From Amphimedon queenslandica (lineage: Eukaryota > Porifera > Demospongiae > Haplosclerida > Niphatidae), in NCBI RefSeq assembly GCF_000090795.2, contig NW_003546495.1, positions 36,857 through 100,856 on the forward strand: DNA of 64,000 nt. The letters run 5' to 3'. A model generated the notes under the pieces. It was not told where the DNA came from, made no database searches, and saw nothing but the letters and a program-made list of their open reading frames with translations. The position numbers and the translations under genes are program-made. Below, in pieces: positions 55,782 through 64,000 of the stretch (position 1 is its first letter; every line of letters starts with the position of its first letter).

Positions 55782-56813
55782 ATGAGGCCACCATATTTAC
55801 AAGCAAATTTGGACACCTCAGATAATGAGAATCTTTCTTACGAAGCTGAATCCAATAGTATTCATGATCCGTATCCTGTTGCTATTAAAAGAACTAGTGA
55901 TAGGGTGACAGTTGGACATGTGCCTAGAAAGGTTTCAGCAGTATGCAGTCTTTTTTTCAGGCAAGGAACTATTGTGTGTTTTGTAACAGGTAATCCTAGG
56001 CATTCAACTGACTTACCTCAAGGCGGATTAGAGGTTCCATGTTCCGTAACTTTTAATGGAACAGAAGAGGACATAGAAAAGGTGAAAAAGTTATGGGAAC
56101 GTGCCCCGAGATCACAGTATTCTTTGCCAGTTGCTACTAAAATTGAACCTCCTCCAGCAAAAAGTACACTTAGTGCTGATGAGCCTCTGCCCAAAAAACC
56201 AAAGTTAGACACTGAGTCTGATAGTGTTTCATCTGAGCCTGAGGAACCATCTGTAGAGAAATGGGTTACTATGAATGATGTTAATAAAGGACGTCCTCTT
56301 ACCCTTTCAGTTTTAGACAAGGCAGTATTACTTAATGGAGGACTTATGAATGATTGTTACATTACTTTTGCACAACAACTCCTACTTCAGCAATTCCCAG
56401 GCACTAAGGGATTACAAAGTACACATTATATTGATAAAATGGCATCATGGGAAACGAAGATTGATCTTGGCATACAGATAATACAGATAATCCATGATCG
56501 TACAAGCCAATGGATTGTAGCTTCAAATTTAAGACGAACTGATAACCAAGTTGAAATTTATGATTCCGTTTACATAAGTGTCAATGCATTGACCCGTACT
56601 CGTGTAACAAATATTTTTCAACCAATCCAAGGCAAAAAACCACATTTAAAGATGATGAAAATGCATAAGCAAGTTGGGGCTCAGGATTGTGGGTGTTTAG
56701 CTATTACTATTGCTACTGCCATCCTTATTGGAAGTGATACATCAGCCCGCTTCAACCAGAAGATCATAAGAGAACATCTTTTACAATGCTTTGCAGATAA
56801 ATCACTTAAATAA
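55782..56813 (+). CDS. HIRAN-like plus Ulp1-like (C48) protease ORF
   Basis: Intact 343-codon ORF from an ATG. Residues about 20-115 resemble a HIRAN-type domain: HDPYPVAIKR, VTVGHVPRKVSAVCSLFFRQ, IVCFVTGNPRHSTDLPQGGL, EVPCSVTFNGTEEDIEKV. Residues 115-170 are a Pro/Ser/Glu-rich linker with a possible nuclear signal (PLPKKPKL). Residues 175-335 match Ulp1/SENP-type cysteine proteases: LLNGGLMNDCYITFAQQLLL, GLQSTHYIDKM, IIHDRTSQWIVASNL, VEIYDSVYISV, KQVGAQDCGCLAI. Asp, Gln and Cys of the active site are present, but the His of the usual HWIVAS is Gln. It would bind or cleave SUMO-like proteins, possibly in the nucleus. No frame damage, unlike the transposase opposite. Confidence 0.8.
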   Translation: MRPPYLQANLDTSDNENLSYEAESNSIHDPYPVAIKRTSDRVTVGHVPRKVSAVCSLFFRQGTIVCFVTGNPRHSTDLPQGGLEVPCSVTFNGTEEDIEKVKKLWERAPRSQYSLPVATKIEPPPAKSTLSADEPLPKKPKLDTESDSVSSEPEEPSVEKWVTMNDVNKGRPLTLSVLDKAVLLNGGLMNDCYITFAQQLLLQQFPGTKGLQSTHYIDKMASWETKIDLGIQIIQIIHDRTSQWIVASNLRRTDNQVEIYDSVYISVNALTRTRVTNIFQPIQGKKPHLKMMKMHKQVGAQDCGCLAITIATAILIGSDTSARFNQKIIREHLLQCFADKSLK

Positions 56814-56954
56814 TTTCCAGCAGAAATAGTGTAAAATTCATTAATGTATCATCAGTATCATTGTTAATTATTGAAAAATCAAAGAATCATTTCTGTTTAA
56901 TAAATAATAATAATTATTATTAGCAATAATTATTTAATCACAAAACAAAATTAA

Positions 56955-58440
56955 TTACAGTTGCTTAGTCTTGGGAGTCAATCCAGCTTTAATGAAACCA
57001 TTAGCAATGATATCTTTGTTTGATTTAAAGTAGTCCTGCTGAAACTAACCATTTCACTCCAAGAGGTTTAAGTGTAGATAGGCTTAAATCAACTGCACAT
57101 TCAGACATCATTACTTTGCCTGGAGATGTAGAGTTAGCAGTAATCTGTTTGCTTAATTTCTCAGAATACCAGTTCAAAAACTGCTTACGTAAATGCTCTT
57201 TCATTGATTTATTTGACACTAGTATCGAGCAGTTGGAATCAATTAGTTAAATTTGGAGGAACAACTGCAATTTCAATATTGTTATCAGCCAAAAGCTTTA
57301 GAACAAAGGGAGCACATTGTCCTTTAAAACGATCAAAAATTACAAGGGCTGCATGAGTAGGTGAAAAAGAGAGCTTTTGGCATGTTGCTGTAATGTAAGG
57401 AAGAAGAATGTTAGTAATGGGCTCTATTGTTGTTTTTTTCATTTGCCCAATAATTGTCGGTAATAGTTATATTCCAAGAACTAGGGAAAGACACCGATGG
57501 TAGACATCTTGCAGTTTTTTCTGCATATATAACTTGAGTAGGGAGAAAGTCCCCACTCAATGAACACGCAAAACAACAGTTATCTGCCTCTTGTCTCCTA
57601 AGCCCGCAATCTCAACTCTGTTGCTACCTTCCTCCACCATAGTCCAGTTACTTGTTGGGGCATAATTGATCCCAGTGTGATCCCAATTAATCACCAATTC
57701 ATCAGGAACCTCTTGCAACTCCACAATAACTTCAATATCATAAACAAATCGCTCCTTTATTACCTCAAAATCTTTCGTGGTAATCTTGGACTTTGTATTT
57801 GCCCGCCTCTTAACATAGCCCATCCTCTTCAGTAAATTCTGTGCCTATTCTCGACTGCATGAAATGTGACCACCATTACTTTAATAAATTTGAATCGTAT
57901 GTCTTAACTATGCCTAAAGCAGCTGATGACACTACTTCTAAATTTATTATTTCACCTTTTCGCCTTAACTCTGCTATATTCTTCCTAGTATACTTGTCCA
58001 ATTCCTCTCCTAGTAGTAAGGGACGTCCTTGTCGTTTAGTTTCCAATTTTACAATGGGAGATGCTAAGCTCATACCAGTACTCTTTCAAGCTCTCTTTTA
58101 TACTGTGCCACCCATGTACAAATAGTACTTTCCTTTAGACTTTGATTAACCAAATTTTTGTTATACCTTTGCACAGTCTTGGTTACACCAATATCTATAC
58201 CAGAATGAGCAATGACTGCCTTTTCTGTAGGAGTAAACCTGTCATATGTTCCAGGAGTGCATTTTTTAGTCTTGTTACTTGAATTTTTCTCCATTGCTGC
58301 TTCTACCTCTCTGTTAGCTGATGATATAGCACTCCCAGGAACTCTTAAAGATAAAGGCCCTTCTGAATTAGGTAAAGGGACCTTCTTCTTTCAAAATAGT
58401 TGAATAACGTTGCAATTTTCTCTCGTACATGCTGGATTTA
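56955..58440 (-). pseudogene. Pogo-like DDE transposase, broken
   Basis: In order from the 5' end: KKVPLPNSEGPLSLRVPGSA, a helix-turn-helix region (YDRFTPTEKAVIAHSGIDIG, KESTICTWVAQYKRELE), KRQGRPLLLGEELDKYTRKN, MGYVKRRANT, ELVINWDHTGINYAPTSNWT (first Asp), GDKRQITVV, GDFLPTQVIY, ITDNYWANEK, HAALVIFDRFKGQCAPFVLK (second Asp), NIEIAVVPPN, QLLDTSV (third Asp), HLRKQFLNWYSEK, VDLSLSTLKPLGVKWL and GFIKAGLTPKTK. About 480 residues is the family's normal size. Frameshifts near 57,230, 57,450, 57,830 and 58,070 and a stop near 57,239 break it, although all three catalytic Asp remain visible. Confidence 0.85.
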
Positions 58441-58592
58441 ATTCATGGGCCTGGTCACACAAGCCCATAATTATTTTGGTAAATGACCACACCGTCACCG
58501 CGCCATTTTTCCAAAAATTCAATTTCGCGAATTGCTTAAAATCGCGAAAATCGCGAAATTAAATACCAGCGAAATATTTTCCGTATACGGTA

Positions 58593-60240
58593 TCTTGACA
58601 TGAAATGGAAGAATTATAGTGTTGTTACTAAATTACAATTTTGCTATACTAAAATAGATTTAGTTATAGTTATAGTTATTTAACACAACACTGGATAAAA
58701 CCAATCAATCCCCCGAACAAGATATTTGTAACTGTTAAAAATAAATGACTTTTATTTATCCCACTTGATTTCACCACTTTTTGAATAGCAAAGTGATACT
58801 AAAGCAATATGTCTAAACCATGTATTGAAATACAGTATGCATACAAATTATCATTCTAGGTCACAGGTTCCATTTTTTTGTCATATAGCAGTTGCCAAAC
58901 TCTCAAATTCTGAGGATACAAGTGATGGTTGATCACAAAAAAGCTCTTTTATTTCCTTAATGACAGCATCATTGACTTCCTTCTTGTAATCTTGACAGGC
59001 TGCAGAACATTATTTCAATTACTTAATTTCTTCAAGCCATACTATTTTCAAAGCTCAGGGAACTTGTGGAGCATTTCTGGAATTCCTACAGGAACTTCAG
59101 CCATTCTTGAAAATCGAATTCTATGACGATTCCATTCAAAAGAGAACTGGAAAAGTTGTCTTCTTATAAAGGGTGCAGTACTGGGGTAAATTGATTTGCT
59201 ATTTTTTGCACTATCCTGAAAGGAAAAAATATTTTATAAAATTATCTACTTTTAATTTAAAAAAATAGTGATATTATAAAGCGATAGAGAAATGGACTTC
59301 ATTCAGTAACAATGCCCTTTGCCGTCTATTTGAACAGCAGTTCAACTGTTCTACGCATGCGCAAACCAAATGTCAAACCATGATAAGACCACCAATCACG
59401 TGATCAACTGCGTGCACTGCTTGCCTGCTTGTCGAAGAAGAAGAAGCAAGAAGGTCCTCCTTCTTCTCTCAGACTCGCTTGATTGAGTTGATCCCTAGTC
59501 TCCCCGAGAGACTGGTTAGAAGAGGAGAGTAGTCATATTTAGGTGTGGCTTAACTAATCCTGTCAATTATTTTTTCTCTTCTCTTTTTTTCATAAACTTA
59601 TGTACAAGAGTGACGGAGCTGTTGCCATGGCCGCTGACTGAGACTCAATGACTGAAGCCGATACTACTCGGCAGCAGGTTTTCAATCAAGCAAAAGCAAT
59701 AGCACTACTATTCTGCTCTCTCTCTCTACTTTATAGATACAAAGTGAAGTGAGCTGTTATGGCCCGTCAGAGCAAGCTGATTTTTGGTATGAGCAGCATT
59801 TACAAATATAAATTGTCTTACAGTATTTACATAAATGAAGTTCAAACATTCCAATAATTTTAGTGGCTTTACCTATCATATCTTGTCCTTTATTACAGAT
59901 ATTTAAGTTAGTTACTTATATAGTGTCAGTGCTGTCAATGCATCAATCAAGAAGGTTCATTTTGTATAAGTTTGTGTTTCAATTATAATTTTTCTTATTA
60001 TTACAAAGATCAAGAGGTTAGCACTTTTAACAGAAAGTGAGAGTTCATTAAACTGTTTAATTATTATATACTATGCATTTTTAGAAAAAATGCAATGAAG
60101 GGGGTGCATACATGGAGAGCTGATCAAGAAAAATCTCAACAAAGAAAGAAAAGGGCTATGCATGACCATAGGCATTTGTTTGTACATTTGAACATTTTTT
60201 GCTTATAATATAGTACTATCTGTAGCTGCATCTTGATACA
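58593..60240. other. Spacer with a possible promoter region near 59.3-59.8 kb
   Basis: 58,600-59,280 shows TAGTTATAGT-type simple sequence and no gene. From 59,340 to 59,770 the sequence is less AT-rich, with inverted stretches (GAAGAAGAAGC / CTCCTTCTTCTC; AGTCTCCCCGAGAGACT), a 34-codon ATG frame at 59,650 and ATGGCCCGTCAGAGCAAGCT at 59,760 before a donor (TTTTG|GTATGAG). It may be the 5' end of the gene at 60.2 kb. Confidence 0.35.
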
Positions 60241-61018
60241 GAAGATTTACATCTTTTAAAGCGTGGTTTGAGTCATCTCTCTTGCAGCATAAAGGTTATT
60301 GTATTACTGGTAGCGTGAGGGTGGTAGACGATATAAAAGAGCATATGCCATTCAACCAGCCATTGCATTGTACAAGGTTTGTTGGTATTCCTGGGAGGTG
60401 TAGTCATTTGATAACAATTAAGTGGATTGTACAGGAAGCTATTCTGTTGATTTTCCATTTGTAGGTGTGCAGAAGTAAAAAGGGCTAATTTGTTATTACC
60501 CCTATTATCAAAAGTGTCATGGGAAGACCTAAAGACATGTGATGTACCTTCTGATATTGTATGTTTTTGTATTTTACCTTGTGTATTGACTATTTTGTCC
60601 AAGCCATTTGAAATAAAATGTGTGGCTACTTCTTTGAAAAGCATGATCATAAACATGTCTGATAATAGCTGCTCAAAGGCATTCACACGTGTATTGCTAG
60701 AATTTATCAAGACATTCCTTTTGTGTGCCCCATGCCACACATTATGATTGTAAGTTTCCATAGTATTTCTTGCTCATATAATTTTTTAGTCTTAGCCCAA
60801 AGTCTGAGTCTGACATTGGAGCGTTTCATATACACATTTGCCAAGAGTAGACAATACCTCATCAGCCTCTTTTTGATTCGTGCTCTTCAAGTGACCAGAG
60901 TAGGAGCCCAACTGAGAGGACAAGGTGTATTGTTGGTGCTATAAACTATGAGGAGCCTGATTTATCTTCTTCAGATAAGACAGATGCAACAATAGAGACT
61001 GATAAATATGATGGTAAG
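60241..61018 (+). CDS. Unrecognised gene fragments, exon-like
   Basis: Three plus-strand segments read as protein. First, 60,249-60,464: FTSFKAWFESSLLQHKGYCI, VRVVDDIKEHMPFNQPLHCT, RFVGIPGRC. Second, after TTTGTAG, 60,467-60,747: CAEVKRANLLLPLLSKVSWE, CILPCVLTILSKPFEIKCVA, SLKSMIINMSD. Third, after TTTTTTAG, 60,793-61,014: SPKSESDIG, one TAG, FDSCSSSDQSRSPTERT, INYEEPDLSSSDKTDATI, then the donor GATG|GTAAGA. The 162-codon minus ORF over the first two is taken as a shadow. Family unknown; the stop in segment three suggests damage or a mis-placed splice site. Confidence 0.35.
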
Positions 61019-62508
61019 ATGTAAATGAATAATTCCATGAGTCTATGTATCTTTCGGTCTCAGCATGCTACTCACAATTAGTGTCTCACACTAGTCCTTA
61101 GCTATTAACTGTGTATTTAATGTCTTATACTAGCCTTTAGCTATTAACTATTTACTATCTCACACTAGTCCTTAGCTATTAACTATTTACTGTCTCACAC
61201 TAACCCTTAGCTATTAACTATTTAGTGTCTCACACTAGTCCTTAGCTATTCACTAATTAATGTCTCACACTGGCCCTTAGCTAATAACTATTATTGTCTC
61301 ACACTAACCCTTAGCTATTAACTATTTACTGTCTCACTCTAGTCCTTAGCTATTCACTAATTAATGTCTCACACTAGTCCTTAGCTATTAACTATTTAGT
61401 GTCTCACACTAGCCCTTAGCTAATAACTATTATTGTCTCACACTAACCCTTAGCTATTAACTATTTACTGTCTCACTCTAGTCCTTAGCTATTCACTAAT
61501 TAATGTCTCACACTAGTCCTTAGCTATTAAGTAATTTATGTCTAGCACTTGTCCATAGCTATTAAATATTTAGTGTCTCACACTAGTCCTTAGCTATTAA
61601 GTAATTAATGTCTAGAACTAGTCCTTAAATATTTAGTGTCTCACACTAGTCCTTAGCTATTAACTATTTAGTGTCTCACACTAGTCCTTAGCTATTAAAT
61701 ATCTAGTGTCTCACACTAGTCCTTAGCTATTAAGTAATTAATGTCTAGCACTAGTCCTTAGCTATTAAAGATTTAGTGTCTCACACTAGTCTTTAGCTAT
61801 TAACTATTTACTGTCTCACACTAGTCCTTAGCTATTAACTATTTACTGTCTCACACTAGTCCTTAGCTATTAACTAACTAATGTCTAGAACTAGTCCTTA
61901 GCTATTAAATATTTATTGTCTCACACTAGTCCTTAGCTATTAACTATTTAGTGTCTCACACCAGTCCTTAGCTATTCACTAATTAATGTCTCACACTAGT
62001 CCTTAGCTATTAACTATTTATTGTCTCACACTAGCCTTTAGCTATTTAATGTCTCACACTAGCCTTTAGCTATTTAATGTCTCACACTAGTCCTTAGCTA
62101 TTAACTAATTAATGTCACACACTAGTCCTTAGCTATTAACTATTTAGTGTCTCACACTAGTCCTTAGCTATTCACCAATTAATGTCTCACACTAGTCTTA
62201 GCTATTTACTAATTAATGTCTCACACTAACCCTTAGCTATTAACTATTTACTGTCTCACGCTAGTCCTTAGCTATTCACTAATTAATGTCTCCTCTAGCC
62301 CTTAGCTATTTAATGTTTCACACTAGTCCTTAGCTATTAACTAATTAATGTCTCACACTAGTGCTTAGCTATTAACTATTAAATGTCTCATGCTAGTCCT
62401 TAGCTATTTACCAATTAATGTCTCACACTAGTCCTTAGCTATTCACTAATTAATGTGTCACACTAACCCTTAGCTATTAACTATTTACTGTCTCACGCTA
62501 GTTGTTAG

Positions 62509-62722
62509 CACTGGTGGATCCAGAAAAATTAAAAGGGGGTTCCATTTCACTTAAGTAGGTGTGGCTCATTAATTTTAATTAAAATTTGGGTGTGGCTCAT
62601 CAATTTTAATTATTATAATGGAGGAAAAGTGCTGCAAACTGACTGCAAAGAATTCAAAGATACTGCAAAAAGACAACATCTGTCAAAGTGGAACCCATCG
62701 AACCCCCCTAGATCCGCCACTG
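62509..62722. mobile_element. hAT-like MITE inside the satellite (214 bp)
   Basis: The left end is CACTGGTGGATCCAG with AGGGGGTTCCAT. The right end, reversed, is CAGTGGCGGATCTAGGGGGG with TTCCAC. The body has two copies of GGTGTGGCTCAT.AATTTTA. The satellite resumes directly on both sides. A target duplication cannot be told from satellite sequence. Confidence 0.82.
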
Positions 62723-62941
62723 CTTAGCTATTTACTAATTAATGTCTCACACTAGCCCTTAGCTATTTAATGTCTCACACTAGTCCTTAGCTATTCACTA
62801 ATTAATGTCTGACACTAACCCTTAGCTATTAACTATTTACTGTCTCACACTAGTCCTTAGCTGTTAACTATTTAATCTCACTCTAGTCCTTAGCTATTAA
62901 CTAATTAATGTCTCACACTAGCCCTTAGCTATTAACTATTT

Positions 62942-63224
62942 GGTTGTGCTGGGAACAAAGCTTCCAAAGTTTCGAAGCTTCATTTGAATTGCTGCCATTC
63001 AAGGAGAAATTAAGTCTTCAAGCTTCATTATTAGTAGGTATTGATAGTTAATGTGATCAATATTTTACATAGCCTAGACCACAAGTTTATATAGTGGGCT
63101 GAACTATGACTTAGATTATAAACAGAGGCAGGGTGATAATTTTTAATGTATAATGAACCTCGCAAGGCTTCGAAATTTTAATGTATAAGCTTTGAAGGTT
63201 GCAAAGTGACCTTTGTCCCAGCCA
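62942..63224. mobile_element. TIR element inside the satellite (283 bp)
   Basis: The left end, GTGCTGGGAACAAAG with CTTC.AAAG, is matched by the reversed right end, TGGCTGGGACAAAGGTCAC. Flanks AACTATTT (62,934-62,941) and TACTATTT (63,225-63,232) agree at 7 of 8, in line with an 8-bp duplication, though satellite units themselves contain ACTATTT. No ORF. Confidence 0.7.
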
Positions 63225-63700
63225 TACTATTTAGTGTATTGTTAGCCGTTTAATGTCTCACACTAGCCCTTAGCCATTCAACATTTAATTTCCTTAGCTA
63301 TTCACAACTTAATATCTCACACTAACTAATCACCCTACTCTCTGAACCATGCTCTTTCCCCATTCTAGAACATTCTATTGTGTGATACACAGTGTATATA
63401 AAATAGTGGGAGATTTGCCATTTTTGAAAAAAATAATTTTTATGGAACAATTCAGCCACAGCAAACTTAGCTATGTGGCAATTCTAACCAAGCAAACTGT
63501 ATTGTTATTATGGCAAGGGTATACACTCATAATACTAATCTGATATTCCATTTCCCTATAATTGCATCACAGATTTTTCAAGTTTGCTTTTTACTTTATA
63601 GATACAGTCAGGCCAGCAATTGTGCCATGTAGACAGGACTAGATACTCCTTGTAGTGAGTTGATTGTCCCTATGTTTATCATTCTTTATTCCTTCTTTAG

Positions 63701-63857
63701 GGTGTCCCGGATGTCGTCTTGATAAACTGCCGCATGTTCACCATTGTAACGGCTGAGGTACGATATTTTTTTTCTACTTATATATTTTTGTTTTTAGGAT
63801 AAAGTCATTAAAGAGTACCCATCAACAATACCTCAATGGAGTGATGTGGTCAACTAA
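63701..63857 (+). CDS. Possible last two exons of the 60 kb gene
   Basis: After CTTCTTTAG a 57-base segment (63,701-63,757) ends in GAG|GTACGA. After GTTTTTAG a second segment (63,798-63,857) ends in TAA. In one frame they read GVPDVVLINCRMFTIVTAE and DKVIKEYPSTIPQWSDVVN without a stop. The phase does not match the donor at 61,014, from which the frame would be DGCPGCRLDKLPHVHHC, then a stop. So the link across the satellite is unproven. Confidence 0.3.
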
Positions 63858-64000
63858 TGTTCTACATGCTTGGTATAATGATCCAGAATGTCTCAGACAA
63901 TAACCAATATTAATTGGGGCTATTTATTGAAGGAAATCAAGTAAACTATGGTAATCTATGTGTATGTAATAATTACTTTTTCTAGATTTTGCTATGCTAT

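Larger units (their letters stand above)
55547..58590. mobile_element. 3-kb pogo-like transposon carrying a HIRAN/Ulp1-like ORF
   Basis: The ends are CCGTATACGGGAAATATTTC and, reversed, CCGTATACGGAAAATATTTC; both continue with GC.GG and TTTCGCG-type text. TA flanks both sides (55,545-46 and 58,591-92). Within the 3,044 bp a plus-strand ORF (55,782-56,813) and a minus-strand pogo-like transposase (56,955 to about 58,440) converge with 141 bp between their stops. The TA duplication and DDE type agree with pogo/Tigger. The transposase is broken; the other ORF is intact. Confidence 0.82.
61080..63335. repeat. 35-bp satellite array, interrupted by two MITEs
   Basis: Several dozen units of the type CACTAGTCCTTAGCTATT with AACTATTTA or CACTAATTAA and TGTCTCA follow in tandem. 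Two main variants differ in the last third (AACTATTTACTG or CACTAATTAATG) and often alternate. Some units are shortened to about 24 bp. The array is interrupted at 62,509-62,722 and 62,942-63,224 and fades out near 63,335. Confidence 0.95.

Noticed and set aside
60490-60747. Katanin p80 C-terminal-like domain
   Set aside because: A vague similarity in helical Leu-rich text only; not enough to name a family.
60273-60761. 162-codon minus-strand ORF
   Set aside because: The plus strand shows segments with splice borders and better protein-like text; the minus frame has no recognisable motif.
61080-63335. Satellite as a CRISPR array
   Set aside because: No unique spacers; units are directly adjacent and the organism is a eukaryote.

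Overview
The window is AT-rich eukaryotic DNA from an animal, most likely a demosponge of the Amphimedon type. This rests on inference from three things: dozens of degenerate transposon ORFs, short introns (about 45-140 bp) with ordinary GT-AG borders, and protein families I know as multi-copy in sponge and cnidarian genomes. Nothing looks bacterial. There is one 10-base N gap at 38,327. I see no certain single-copy host gene. The best candidates for spliced non-transposon genes are 14.3-15.3 kb (minus), 53.7-55.3 kb (plus) and 60.2-63.9 kb (plus).

Layout. 0-2.3 kb: the tail of a pogo-like transposase, then a Gag-like ORF. 6.3-11.2 kb: a nearly complete but decayed Ty3/Gypsy element on the minus strand, with LTRs, primer site and polypurine tract. 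12.6-13.6 kb: a hAT remnant. 13.7-14.2 and 17.15-20.3 kb: two relatives of one transposon-like family with a Tudor-like tail; a coiled-coil gene converges on the first. 20.7-20.9 kb: an LTR-like segment with three heat-shock-element-like motifs. 22.8-24.6 kb: a duplicated 0.5 kb segment. 25.7-29.9 kb (minus): a Mutator-type transposase followed by a zinc knuckle, a repetitive linker and an OTU protease, the last split by a Tigger-type MITE. 29.9-32.3 kb: two MITEs. 33.8-35.6 kb: RecQ-like helicase pseudogene. 36.05-39.25 kb: a five-exon gene of the family that precedes DUF7869 domains, then the gap, then a second OTU ORF. 39.8-42 kb: diverged tandem duplications. 42-49.7 kb: a proline-rich repeat ORF and a cluster of TIR, foldback and Merlin-like elements. 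52-53.2 kb: another multi-copy family remnant. 55.5-58.6 kb: a 3 kb TA-flanked element with a decayed pogo-like transposase and, convergent to it, an intact HIRAN-like/Ulp1-like ORF. 61-63.3 kb: a 35-bp satellite carrying two MITEs.

The genes do not form one pathway. The recurring theme is transposons associated with ubiquitin/SUMO-type protease folds: OTU twice and Ulp1 once. In two places ORFs sit tail to tail (14.2 kb and 56.9 kb). The element at 55,547-58,590 is the strongest candidate for something undescribed. Family names come from recall of motifs; no database search was made.
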